A stretch of 24,801 nt of DNA from Enterobacteriaceae bacterium UBA3516. Its GTDB lineage: Bacteria; Pseudomonadota; Gammaproteobacteria; Enterobacterales; Enterobacteriaceae. The stretch lies in the NCBI GenBank assembly GCA_002377245.1, contig DFPL01000032.1:1-24801 (forward strand), in the 5' to 3' direction. This document shows, piece after piece, positions 13,509 through 21,144 of the stretch; position 1 is the first letter of the stretch, and each line of letters opens with the position of its first letter. A program made the translations under genes and the position numbers. The notes under the pieces were generated by a model. That model was not told the origin of the DNA and made no database searches. It worked only from the letters and a program-made list of their open reading frames with translations.

Positions 13509-14972
13509 TCAGAACGTCGCGATGTACTGGGCAACCGTGGCTTTCGCGCCGTTGGCCAGCAAAGCCTGATAGGCAGCAAGCACCTGTTGAACAAAAGTCG
13601 TATCCAACGGCAGTTCGGTACCAAAAATCGCCTCAATCCCTAACAGTGCCTTCACGCGGGCTTCGCCTTCTGCACTGCTATTTACCGCCTGCTGAATGAC
13701 AGCCAATAGCGGATCGCTCACTTCAATCGCCTGACCCTGCTCGTCAACACCACCGACATAACGCATCCAGCCTGCAATGCCCAATGCCAGCAGTTTGAAT
13801 TCGTGATTGTGTACCCGATGCCAGCGTACGGAGTCCAGCATACGTTGTGGCAGTTTCTGGCTGCCGTCCATGGCAATCTGCCAGGTGCGGTGACGCAGCG
13901 CGGTGTTGCTGTAGCGCGCGATCAACAGGTCTGCATAGTGGGCAAGATCCACCCCTTTGACCTTCAGCGTTGGTGCCTGCTCAGCCAACATCAACGTGTG
14001 CGCTGCACGGCGATAATTGTCATCTTCCATGCATTCATTAATGTGCTGATAGCCCGCAAGATAGCCCAGGTAGGCCAGGAAAGAGTGGCTGCCGTTGAGC
14101 ATGCGCAGTTTCATCTCTTCGAAAGGCACCACGTCAGCCACCAGCTCAGCGCCTGCCTTTTCCCACTCAGGGCGACCGGCCACAAAGTTGTCTTCAATGA
14201 CCCACTGACGGAACGGTTCACAGGCTACGCCTGCCGGATCGCGCACGCCGGTAATCTGTTCGATTTTGTCCAGCGTATCCGCCGTTACGGCGGGCACGAT
14301 ACGGTCAACCATGGTTGACGGGAAGGTAACGTTCGCCTCAATCCAGTCAGCCAGTTCGGCGTTAACGGCACGGGCAAACGCGCAAATAACGTTGCGGGTG
14401 ACGTGACCGTTTTCCGGCATGTTGTCGCAGGACATCACGGTGAACGGCGCAAGCCCTGCGGCTTTACGGCGCGCCAGTGCTTCAACGATCACCCCGGCAG
14501 CGGATTTCGGCTGATGCGGGTTTTGCAGGTCGGCCGCGATAAACGGCGTATCCCGCACCAGTTGACCGGTCGCCGGCGAGTGGCCATAACCTTTTTCGGT
14601 GATGGTCAAAGAGACGATGGCGACCTGAGGTTCACACATGGCCGCCAGTACGGTTTCCATACCATCCACATTGGCATGTAATGCACGCGTAGCCACACCC
14701 ACCACGCGCGCGGTCCATGCATCGGCAGACATCTCGGCCACGGTGTAAAGATTATCCTGCGCTTTCAGATCGGCGATCTGCTGCTCACCGCCAATCAGAT
14801 TGACTTCGCAATATCCCCAGTCGCTGCCGTGTTCAGATGCCAGAATGTCGGCATAGACCGACTGATGCGCACGGTGAAATGCGCCAAAACCGAGATGCAC
14901 AATGCGGGGAACCAGTTTGCTACGATCGTAAGAGGGTAATGTGGCTTTCGCCGTTAACAGTCTGTTTTCCAT
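13509..14972 (-). CDS. ydfI: YdfI, mannitol-dehydrogenase-family fructuronate reductase / D-mannonate oxidoreductase
   Basis: A 487-residue NAD-dependent polyol dehydrogenase of the UxuB/mannitol dehydrogenase family, matching E. coli YdfI. The N-terminal IVHLGFGAFHRAHQ is the nucleotide-binding start of the family. The catalytic K-x4-N-x2-H pattern is seen as KLRMLNGSH. CDNMPENGHV and EKGYGHSPATG are also conserved. The expected reaction is D-fructuronate to D-mannonate with NADH; the exact substrate of YdfI is not proved. Its promoter region holds a near-perfect KdgR box 20-38 bases upstream of the ATG, and a 10-bp inverted repeat beyond. It lies downstream of ydfJ on the same strand with a 174-base gap, so it probably has its own promoter. 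Confidence 0.93.
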   Translation of the reverse strand: MENRLLTAKATLPSYDRSKLVPRIVHLGFGAFHRAHQSVYADILASEHGSDWGYCEVNLIGGEQQIADLKAQDNLYTVAEMSADAWTARVVGVATRALHANVDGMETVLAAMCEPQVAIVSLTITEKGYGHSPATGQLVRDTPFIAADLQNPHQPKSAAGVIVEALARRKAAGLAPFTVMSCDNMPENGHVTRNVICAFARAVNAELADWIEANVTFPSTMVDRIVPAVTADTLDKIEQITGVRDPAGVACEPFRQWVIEDNFVAGRPEWEKAGAELVADVVPFEEMKLRMLNGSHSFLAYLGYLAGYQHINECMEDDNYRRAAHTLMLAEQAPTLKVKGVDLAHYADLLIARYSNTALRHRTWQIAMDGSQKLPQRMLDSVRWHRVHNHEFKLLALGIAGWMRYVGGVDEQGQAIEVSDPLLAVIQQAVNSSAEGEARVKALLGIEAIFGTELPLDTTFVQQVLAAYQALLANGAKATVAQYIATF

Positions 14973-14991
14973 GGAGAGACTCGTCTTATTA

Positions 14992-15010
14992 AATGAAACA
15001 GTGGTTCATT
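14992..15010 (-). promoter_or_regulatory. Probable KdgR operator upstream of ydfI
   Basis: AATGAAACAGTGGTTCATT is a 19-base near-perfect palindrome (8 of 9 pairs). It matches the KdgR-box consensus AATRAAAYRNYRTTTYATT at every constrained position but one (G for T). It lies 20 bases before the ydfI ATG, where a bound repressor would block initiation or early elongation. Confidence 0.68.
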
Positions 15011-15020
15011 AGATTAATGA

Positions 15021-15051
15021 CTGCCGCAAACCAGACTATGATTTGCGACAG
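15021..15051. repeat. Inverted repeat upstream of the ydfI KdgR box
   Basis: CTGCCGCAAA (15021-15030) pairs with TTTGCGACAG (15042-15051) with one G-T pair and an 11-base loop. It could be an operator or a hairpin in the ydfJ-ydfI read-through transcript. No T tract follows on the minus strand. Confidence 0.5.
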
Positions 15052-15146
15052 CTTTTGCTGACTACACTGACTAGAATGGTAACTAAATGTTGCTTAATTC
15101 TCCCCTGCGCCGTGGCTTATCTTTCCACTCGGTGTAGGGTCAGGAA

Positions 15147-16523
15147 TTAAACAAAGTTACGCGAGGCTGCGGTCGAAACGGTGGGCGAGGCTTCCGCCGC
15201 ATCTTCCGGCAGGTTAAGGTCACGGTCACGCACTTCCGGCATCAGCAGTGCTGAAATCAGACCAATTACGGAGTAACTGATCAACATGACCACGATGGGC
15301 CACCATGAGCCGGTCATGTTACAGAAAATACCGGCCAGAACAGGACCAAAGCCCACCGCCACCAGACCACCCGCCTCTTTCGAAATCGCCATTCGGGTAA
15401 AGCGGTTACGGGAGCCGAACATCTCGGCCATGGTGATGTTTTCCAGCGCAAACAGCCCCAGGACAGCAACGTTATGGATGACGATGATAGACAGCATGAT
15501 CACGCCCGGGCTGTAGCTCTTGTCGACGATGATCGACAGCATCGGGTAGGCGAGGATAATCGCCGAAATACACATGATAATGTACGGGATGCGGCGACCA
15601 ATCTTATCGGACAGCCAACCGAGGAACGGGATGGTCAGGAAACCAATCACGGAGCTGATCATCAGGGCATCGGTCGGGATACGTTTTTCAAACAGCAGTG
15701 TCTGAACCAGGTAGCCTGCCAGGAAGGTCTGAATCAAACCGGAGTTACCTGCCTGCCCGAAACGCAGACCTGTCGCCAGCCAGAATGATTTGCTGGTGAA
15801 CATTGCGCCAAGGCCCGTTTTTTCAGGCTGTGCTTTCGCCGGCGCACTTTCACCTTCGCTAACCTGCTCAAACACCGGGCTCTCTTTCAGGTTCATACGC
15901 AGCCAGATGGCAAAGATCATCACCACCACGCTTGCCAGGAACGGCACACGCCAGCCCCATGCCACCAGCTCTTCACGGCTCAGGGCAAAGAACATGACCG
16001 CCCAGATAGCCGTCGCGCTCAAAGTGCCGCAGTTGGTGCCCATGGCGACCAGGGAAGAGATGATCCCGCGTTTACCTTTTGGCGCATATTCTGCCAGCAT
16101 CGTCCCCGCTCCGGAGATTTCAGCCCCTGCGCCCAGCCCCTGGATAATACGCAGCGTCACCAGTAACACCGGCGCAAAAATACCGATTTGCGCATAGGTA
16201 GGCAGCACGCCAATCAAGGTAGTACAGATCCCCATCATGGTAATGGTGATAAACAGCACTTTCTTGCGGCCAATGCGGTCTCCCATCCGGCCAAAGAAGA
16301 AGGCGCCGACAATACGCGCGATGTAGCCCGCGCCGTAGGTACCCATTGCCAGAATAAGTGCCATCGCAGCGGATTGTTCAGGGAAAAAGATCTCATGGAA
16401 AACCAGGGCAGCGCCCAGCGAGTAGAGCTGGAAGTCCATAAACTCCAGCGCGGTACCCAGCCAGCCGGATACAGCGGCTTTCACCAGGTCAGAGGTCGTT
16501 CTTTCAGGTTTAACTTGCGTCAT
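15147..16523 (-). CDS. ydfJ: YdfJ, MFS metabolite:H+ symporter (intact)
   Basis: A 458-residue member of the metabolite:proton symporter group of the major facilitator superfamily (ShiA/ProP/KgtP-like), with about twelve membrane helices. The loop 2-3 motif GRMGDRIGRKKVL and the repeated motif GWLSDKIGRRIPY between helices 8 and 9 are clear, and RIIQGLGAGAEISGAGTM is a typical helix 4-5 block. In E. coli K-12 this gene is cut off by the Qin prophage; here it is complete. It lies 58 bases after rspB on the same strand, so rspA-rspB-ydfJ is probably one operon. Uptake of a sugar acid such as gulonate is inferred from the neighbours. Confidence 0.92.
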   Translation of the reverse strand: MTQVKPERTTSDLVKAAVSGWLGTALEFMDFQLYSLGAALVFHEIFFPEQSAAMALILAMGTYGAGYIARIVGAFFFGRMGDRIGRKKVLFITITMMGICTTLIGVLPTYAQIGIFAPVLLVTLRIIQGLGAGAEISGAGTMLAEYAPKGKRGIISSLVAMGTNCGTLSATAIWAVMFFALSREELVAWGWRVPFLASVVVMIFAIWLRMNLKESPVFEQVSEGESAPAKAQPEKTGLGAMFTSKSFWLATGLRFGQAGNSGLIQTFLAGYLVQTLLFEKRIPTDALMISSVIGFLTIPFLGWLSDKIGRRIPYIIMCISAIILAYPMLSIIVDKSYSPGVIMLSIIVIHNVAVLGLFALENITMAEMFGSRNRFTRMAISKEAGGLVAVGFGPVLAGIFCNMTGSWWPIVVMLISYSVIGLISALLMPEVRDRDLNLPEDAAEASPTVSTAASRNFV

Positions 16524-16581
16524 AATGGCTATCTCAAAAAAGAGTAAGATGCGTACCGCTTAACCGCATTTTTCATTGTAA

Positions 16582-17598
16582 TTAATTGAACGTCAGCAAG
16601 ACCTTGCAGCACTTGCGCTGATCTTTTTCAAACAGTTCAATCGCGTCTGTGACATGTTGATAGTCAAATTTATGCGTCACTAACTTTGTGGGATCGATAA
16701 GGCCGCGCGCCAGCCAGTCGATCACCACCGGGAATTTATTGGCGTTAAGGCGTGAGGAAAAAATAGACAACTCTTTACCGGTGATACCCTGCTGCACTAT
16801 CTGGCACGGGTCGCTGGAGAAGCCCATGATGACAATGCGCGCCGCCGGAGACGCCAGCGTAATGGCTTCCTGCAAAATCGACGGATGACAGGCAGCATCA
16901 ACAATAATCGTCGGCTTGATACCCTTCTCTTCCAGCACGGATTGCAGCGTTTTCTCGCTGTTGTTAATTACCCAGTCCGCACCGCTACGTTCCGCCATTG
17001 CCAGCCGCTCGTCGATACGATCCGCCACGATAACCTGCTTGACGTTGTAAACGCCTTTCAGCGCCTGCAGCGTGACCAGACCCATGGGGCCGGCACCGTA
17101 AATCAGTGCAATGTCATTCTCGGTTGGACTCACCTGCCCCGTGACGTTTGCAGCGATAGTGAACGGTTCGACCATGACGGCGTTTTCATCAGGAATAGAA
17201 TCCGGTATGACAAACGCATTGCGTTCAGGTACCACCGCGTACTGACTGAACCCACCGTCACGGTGCACACCCAGCACGACCAACGAGGTACACACGTTGG
17301 GTTTGCCGATGGAGCACGGATAGCAGTGGCCGCAGCTGATAACCGGGTCAACGGAGACTCGCTGGCCTAAACGGTCAGCAGAGACGCCTTCCCCGACGGC
17401 ATCAATCAGGCCATAAAATTCGTGACCGATGACGCGCGGGTATTTGGCAAACGGGTTGTGCCCACGATAAATGTGACTGTCTGAGCCGCAAATCCCGGCG
17501 AGTTGCACTTTCACGCGCACTTCTCCGTTGGCCGGTTCAGGCAACGCACGTTCTTCAATCACTAACTGATTCGGTTGTTGTATGACTACGCTTTTCAT
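16582..17598 (-). CDS. rspB: RspB, zinc-dependent medium-chain dehydrogenase (L-gulonate/L-idonate 5-dehydrogenase-like)
   Basis: A 338-residue zinc alcohol dehydrogenase-type enzyme. Catalytic zinc ligands are Cys37 (AGICGSD) and His59-Glu60 (IGHEFYG); the structural zinc site is Cys89, Cys92, Cys95 and Cys103 (SCGHCYPCSIGKPNVC). A Rossmann motif YGAGPMG follows at about 175. The nearest relative is E. coli RspB; homologues act as L-gulonate or L-idonate 5-dehydrogenases. I use ATG 17598 (MKSVVIQ, like MKSILIE in E. coli), with GAGG eight bases upstream. It starts 14 bases after the rspA stop, indicating coupled expression. The old link to starvation sensing (homoserine lactone) is not supported by enzyme class. 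Confidence 0.93.
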   Translation of the reverse strand: MKSVVIQQPNQLVIEERALPEPANGEVRVKVQLAGICGSDSHIYRGHNPFAKYPRVIGHEFYGLIDAVGEGVSADRLGQRVSVDPVISCGHCYPCSIGKPNVCTSLVVLGVHRDGGFSQYAVVPERNAFVIPDSIPDENAVMVEPFTIAANVTGQVSPTENDIALIYGAGPMGLVTLQALKGVYNVKQVIVADRIDERLAMAERSGADWVINNSEKTLQSVLEEKGIKPTIIVDAACHPSILQEAITLASPAARIVIMGFSSDPCQIVQQGITGKELSIFSSRLNANKFPVVIDWLARGLIDPTKLVTHKFDYQHVTDAIELFEKDQRKCCKVLLTFN

Positions 17599-17612
17599 TA
17601 TTTTTACCTCGG

Positions 17613-18827
17613 TTACCAGTTCCACAACGTGCCATCTTCCAGGCGGGCGACCGGCAGATAGGCAGGATCGTAGGGATATTTAGCGGCCAGTTTTTCGTCA
17701 AATTCGATGCCCAACCCTGGCTTATCACCCGGGTGCATGTAGCCGTTATCGAAGCGCCAGCTGTGCGGGAAGACCTCCAGCATTTGTTCGGAGTACCCCA
17801 TGTACTCCTGCACGCCAAAGTTCGGCACCCACAGATCAAAATGCAGGGCGGCGGCGTGGCAAATCGGTGACAAGTCAGAGGGGCCGTGTGAGCCGGTGCG
17901 CACCTGGTAAAGCGAGGCAAAATCGGCAATACGGCGCATGCCGGTGATGCCGCCCGCGTGGGTGATGGTGGTACGGATGTAATCGATAAGCTGCTCTTCA
18001 ATCAGCTGCTTACAATCCCAGATGCTGTTAAAGACTTCGCCAACGGCAATGGGCGTGACGGTGTGCTGACGAATCAGGCGGAAGCACTCCTGGTTTTCTG
18101 CCGGGGTAGGATCTTCCATCCAGAACAGACGGTAATCTTCAATGCTCTTGCCAAAGCGCGCGGCTTCGATGGGGGTCAAGCGGTGGTGCATGTCATGCAG
18201 CATGTGTTCGTTGAAGCCGAACTGATTACGTACCGCATCAAACAGCTTGGGTGTGAAATCGAGGTATTTTTCAGTGGACCAGAGTTGCTCTTCCGGCCAC
18301 TGACCTTTGGTAGCAGGCTCATAGGCCAGGCCCTTACCTTTCGACATACCGTAGGTCGTTTTCATTCCCGGCACGCCGCACTGAACGCGAATGGCTTTGA
18401 AACCCATCTCTTTGTGACGCGCGTAATCTTCCAGCACATCATCAATGGTATGACCGGTAGTGTGGCAGTAAACCATCACCCCTTCGCGTGAGGCACCGCC
18501 CAGCAACTGATACAACGGCATGTTGGCGGCTTTGGCTTTAATGTCCCATAGCGCCATGTCGACTGCAGAAATCGCAGACATGGTGACCGGGCCACGACGC
18601 CAGTACGCGCCTTTATAGAAAAACTGCCAGATGTCTTCAATGCGGTGTGCATCGCGACCAATCAACTGCGGGCAAAGGTGATCTTTCAGATAGGACGCCA
18701 CGGACAATTCACGCCCGTTCAACGTGGCGTCGCCGAGGCCAATGATCCCCTCGTCGGTGGTGATTTTTAATGTGACAAAGTTGCGACCCGGACTGGTCAC
18801 GAACACTTCAGCCCCTACGATTTTCAT
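17613..18827 (-). CDS. rspA: RspA, D-mannonate/D-gluconate dehydratase-family enolase
   Basis: A 404-residue enolase-superfamily protein of the mannonate dehydratase (ManD) group, same length as E. coli RspA. Metal ligands are Asp212 (HDMHH), Glu238 (WMEDP) and Glu264 (AVGEVF); His214 and the Arg147/Tyr159 pair (AIRVQC, TTYGMS) correspond to the catalytic residues described for ManD enzymes. Members of the RspA branch have low or measurable dehydratase activity on D-mannonate or D-gluconate, forming 2-keto-3-deoxygluconate. The start is ATG 18827 with AAGGA eight bases upstream. It is first in the rspA-rspB-ydfJ transcript, with a promoter at about 18890. Confidence 0.94.
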   Translation of the reverse strand: MKIVGAEVFVTSPGRNFVTLKITTDEGIIGLGDATLNGRELSVASYLKDHLCPQLIGRDAHRIEDIWQFFYKGAYWRRGPVTMSAISAVDMALWDIKAKAANMPLYQLLGGASREGVMVYCHTTGHTIDDVLEDYARHKEMGFKAIRVQCGVPGMKTTYGMSKGKGLAYEPATKGQWPEEQLWSTEKYLDFTPKLFDAVRNQFGFNEHMLHDMHHRLTPIEAARFGKSIEDYRLFWMEDPTPAENQECFRLIRQHTVTPIAVGEVFNSIWDCKQLIEEQLIDYIRTTITHAGGITGMRRIADFASLYQVRTGSHGPSDLSPICHAAALHFDLWVPNFGVQEYMGYSEQMLEVFPHSWRFDNGYMHPGDKPGLGIEFDEKLAAKYPYDPAYLPVARLEDGTLWNW

Positions 18828-18883
18828 GCACAAATTCCTTACATCATGTCTCTTGATGCAGAGAATTTACGCAACAGGGCTAC

Positions 18884-18898
18884 TACCATACAAGTATA
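18884..18898 (-). promoter_or_regulatory. rspA promoter -10 with overlapping palindrome
   Basis: The minus strand reads TATACT (18898-18893), a good -10, inside ATACTTGTAT (18897-18888), a palindrome with ATAC/GTAT arms. It continues into GTATGGTA (18891-18884), also present upstream of rspR. Overlap of a palindrome with the -10 is what a repressor such as RspR would use. The -35 is weak. Confidence 0.5.
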
Positions 18899-18939
18899 AC
18901 GATCGAAAAAAGCGCTTCCGATCACAGAAAATTAACGAC

Positions 18940-19269
18940 TCATCCTGCACGCCCCCAACCCGCCACAATAATTAACATGCCGCATAAGGCAATAGCCGCG
19001 CCCATCCAGTCGTAGAGACTGAGCCTGACGCCATCCACCACCCGGAGCCACAACAGCGCCGTACAAACGTACACGCCGCCATAGGCTGCGTAAACCCGCC
19101 CACTGGCGGCAGGATGCAGGGTTAACAGCCAGACAAACAGCGCCAGCGCGATGGCCGCAGGGATCAACAATAACGGAGTTGAACCGCGTTTAAGCCAGAG
19201 CCAGGGTAAGAAACAGCCAATGATTTCGCACAAGGCGGTAAGGAAAAACAGGCAGGTTGTTTTCAGCAT
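18940..19269 (-). CDS. ynfA: YnfA, small inner-membrane protein (SMR-like)
   Basis: A 109-residue protein with four hydrophobic helices, almost identical to E. coli YnfA in the core (ALCEIIGCFLPWLWLKR; LHPAASGRVYAAYGGVYV; LCGMLIIVAGWGR). The family (UPF0060) resembles small multidrug resistance transporters, and the Shigella homologue has been reported to contribute to drug efflux. The conserved Glu in LCEIIG sits in the first helix. The ATG at 19269 lacks a recognisable Shine-Dalgarno sequence. Divergent from ynfB. Confidence 0.94.
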   Translation of the reverse strand: MLKTTCLFFLTALCEIIGCFLPWLWLKRGSTPLLLIPAAIALALFVWLLTLHPAASGRVYAAYGGVYVCTALLWLRVVDGVRLSLYDWMGAAIALCGMLIIVAGWGRAG

Positions 19270-19361
19270 CAGAGAGGATTTTCATTAAGCTCAGGTTGAA
19301 CTATCTTACCGGAAAATCCACTAAGATTGGGACTTCCCGGCGGCTACCCTCGTACGGGTGA

Positions 19362-19377
19362 ATCAAGTACACTTGAT
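19362..19377. repeat. 16-base palindrome upstream of ynfB
   Basis: ATCAAGT-AC-ACTTGAT is a perfect inverted repeat of seven-base arms, 39 bases before the ynfB ATG. It resembles a transcription factor site; the regulator is not identified. Confidence 0.45.
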
Positions 19378-19415
19378 GCATGGACGTTGCGCCACTTTCA
19401 CTGAAGGAAATCACC

Positions 19416-19757
19416 ATGAATATTACACTGAGCAAACGCCTGTGCCTGACGGCAATGCTAACATTGGCTGCCATTATGTACACCGCCGGTGCATCCGCAA
19501 AAACCGATAAACTGATCATTGAATCCGGCGACAGCGCACAATCGCGCCAGCAGGCTTCCATGGAGAAAGAGCAGTGGGACGACACGCGCAACCTGCGTCA
19601 TAAAGTGAACAAGCGTGTGGAAAAAGAGTGGGATAAAACCGACGTTGCCTTTGATGCGCAGGATAATTGCCACAAAAGCGCGAACGTCAATGCCTACTGG
19701 GAGCCGAACACGCTGCGCTGCCTTGACCGCCGCACTGGCCGCCAGATTACACCTTAA
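19416..19757 (+). CDS. ynfB: YnfB, periplasmic DUF1283 family protein
   Basis: A 113-residue protein with a Sec signal peptide (MNITLSKRLCLTAMLTLAAI..., cleavage after GASA, about residue 28). The mature part is charged, helical near RNLRHKVNKRVEKEW, and has two conserved cysteines (DNCHKSA, LRCLDRR) that could form a disulfide. It corresponds in position and sequence to E. coli YnfB, of unknown function. ATG 19416 has AAGGAA six bases upstream; an earlier in-frame ATG at 19380 would spoil the signal peptide. It precedes speG with a hairpin in between. Confidence 0.92.
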   Translation: MNITLSKRLCLTAMLTLAAIMYTAGASAKTDKLIIESGDSAQSRQQASMEKEQWDDTRNLRHKVNKRVEKEWDKTDVAFDAQDNCHKSANVNAYWEPNTLRCLDRRTGRQITP

Positions 19758-19772
19758 TCTCCTGCACGACCG

Positions 19773-19790
19773 GGGCGTCGCCTGACGCCC
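19773..19790 (+). terminator. Hairpin between ynfB and speG
   Basis: GGGCGTC (19773-19779), loop GCCT, GACGCCC (19784-19790), then TTCTGCTTC. The poor T tract suggests partial termination, with read-through into speG 33 bases later. Confidence 0.5.
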
Positions 19791-19822
19791 TTCTGCTTCG
19801 CCGTACCCAAAAGGATTTCCCC

Positions 19823-20383
19823 ATGACTGATAACAGACAGGTCAAACTTCGTCCGCTTGAGCGCGAGGATTTGCGCTTCGTCCACCAGTTGGACAACAAC
19901 GCCAGCGTTATGCGCTACTGGTTTGAAGAACCCTACGAGGCATTTGTCGAGCTCTCCGATCTTTACGATAAACATATTCACGACCAGAGCGAACGCCGTT
20001 TTGTTATCGAATGCAATGAAGTGAAAGCGGGTCTGGTCGAACTGGTTGAGATTAACCACGTTCATCGACGGGCAGAATTTCAGATCATCATCTCGCCGGA
20101 ATTTCAGGGCCAGGGGCTGGCCTCAAAAGCGGCAAGGCTGGCAATGGATTACGGCTTTATGGTGCTGAATTTATACAAGTTGTATTTGATTGTTGATAAA
20201 GAGAATGAGAAGGCCGTCCACATCTATCGCAAGCTGGGGTTTCAGGTGGAAGGTGAACTCATCCATGAATTCTTTATCAACGGCGAATACCGCAACACGA
20301 TCCGAATGTGTATTTTTCAGCAGCAGTACCTGGCGGAGCATAAACAGCCTGGCGGCACCTTATTAAAACCCACCGCACAATAG
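19823..20383 (+). CDS. speG: SpeG, spermidine N(1)-acetyltransferase
   Basis: A 186-residue GNAT-fold enzyme that acetylates spermidine (and spermine) with acetyl-CoA to prevent polyamine toxicity. It is highly similar to E. coli SpeG over the whole length, including LRPLEREDLRFVHQLDNN at the start, the allosteric polyamine-site region ending at MRYWFEEPYEAF, and the acetyl-CoA loop FQGQGLASKAARLAMDY. The C-terminal ILLKPTA-type tail is retained. ATG 19823 has AAGGA nine bases upstream. It is co-directional with ynfB and converges on ynfC, whose stop lies 17 bases away. Confidence 0.97.
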   Translation: MTDNRQVKLRPLEREDLRFVHQLDNNASVMRYWFEEPYEAFVELSDLYDKHIHDQSERRFVIECNEVKAGLVELVEINHVHRRAEFQIIISPEFQGQGLASKAARLAMDYGFMVLNLYKLYLIVDKENEKAVHIYRKLGFQVEGELIHEFFINGEYRNTIRMCIFQQQYLAEHKQPGGTLLKPTAQ

Positions 20384-20400
20384 CGCGGCGGGCCTGACGA

Positions 20401-21120
20401 TTAATAATACTCAATGGTATTTTTGATGTTGTATTTATGCTCGACGTTGGGCGTAACGCTTTCATCGACAATCACCAACTGACAGGCAACCGGATTATCG
20501 TGCCTGTCGTAATCGCAGGTTTGTTTCACATTGCTCAGCGGTTTGTCGTTCAACAGGCTAACCGCGGTGTAATCGAGCTTTTTACGCGCATCCCTTGAAG
20601 GGGTCGAGGCGACGGATAAATGCGCCTCTTTTGATGAGGTGGATTTACCCAGGGGGTAGCCTTCACTGTCATACCGGTAGGTCACTTCAACGTCTTTACC
20701 CCGTGCCACCGAAATAAAGCCGCGATCGTCCGTGTCCCAGGTCAGCCCGGCGCTCGGGTACTCAGCGAGCTGACATTTACCCTGCAGGCGCAGCCGTTTC
20801 TCCTGGGTATCGGCATCGATGTAGTAATTGGCGTTCAGCACCAGCTCGACGCCCGTATTGTTTTCCACATCATGCAGTTCAAGCGTATCAAAACAGCCCT
20901 CTTTAGAGAGCGTCCCACTCACCCGTTTAGAGACTTCGCCTTTTTCATTAAGCAGTGTCTGGCTAAAATCTTTGACCGGGCCGCGCAGCGGATCAAAATC
21001 AAATTCATTCGAAAAACTGGCCATCTCCGGCGTAAAGGATACAGGTCCCTTTTTGTCATCACATCCGGCCACCAGCACGGCCAGGGCGATGAGTATCATT
21101 TGTTTATTCAATAGGTTCAC
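20401..21120 (-). CDS. ynfC: YnfC, UPF0257 lipoprotein
   Basis: A 239-residue predicted lipoprotein, matching E. coli YnfC in the mature part (SFTPEMASFSNEFDFDPLRGPVKDF; KCQLAEYPSAGLTWDTDD). The lipobox is LVAGC, so lipidation is expected on Cys20; the next residues DD predict inner-membrane retention by the +2 aspartate rule. The start is uncertain: GTG at 21120 keeps Lys6 before the hydrophobic core and is preferred, while ATG at 21099 would leave a signal with no basic residue. Neither has a good ribosome-binding site. An ERIC element ends 25 bases before the GTG, replacing the usual upstream region. Function is unknown. Confidence 0.9.
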   Translation of the reverse strand: MNLLNKQMILIALAVLVAGCDDKKGPVSFTPEMASFSNEFDFDPLRGPVKDFSQTLLNEKGEVSKRVSGTLSKEGCFDTLELHDVENNTGVELVLNANYYIDADTQEKRLRLQGKCQLAEYPSAGLTWDTDDRGFISVARGKDVEVTYRYDSEGYPLGKSTSSKEAHLSVASTPSRDARKKLDYTAVSLLNDKPLSNVKQTCDYDRHDNPVACQLVIVDESVTPNVEHKYNIKNTIEYY

Positions 21121-21144
21121 CCAAAATTCGCGATGCGTATCGCT

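Noticed and set aside
13509..18827. Prophage or integrase remnants around ydfJ-rspB, where Qin sits in E. coli K-12.
   Set aside because: No phage genes, attachment-like repeats or integrase fragments are visible; the locus reads through cleanly.
18860..18930. Possible CRP site upstream of rspA (TGTGA half-site on the minus strand).
   Set aside because: The second half does not match and its centre would be near -32, not a standard activator position.
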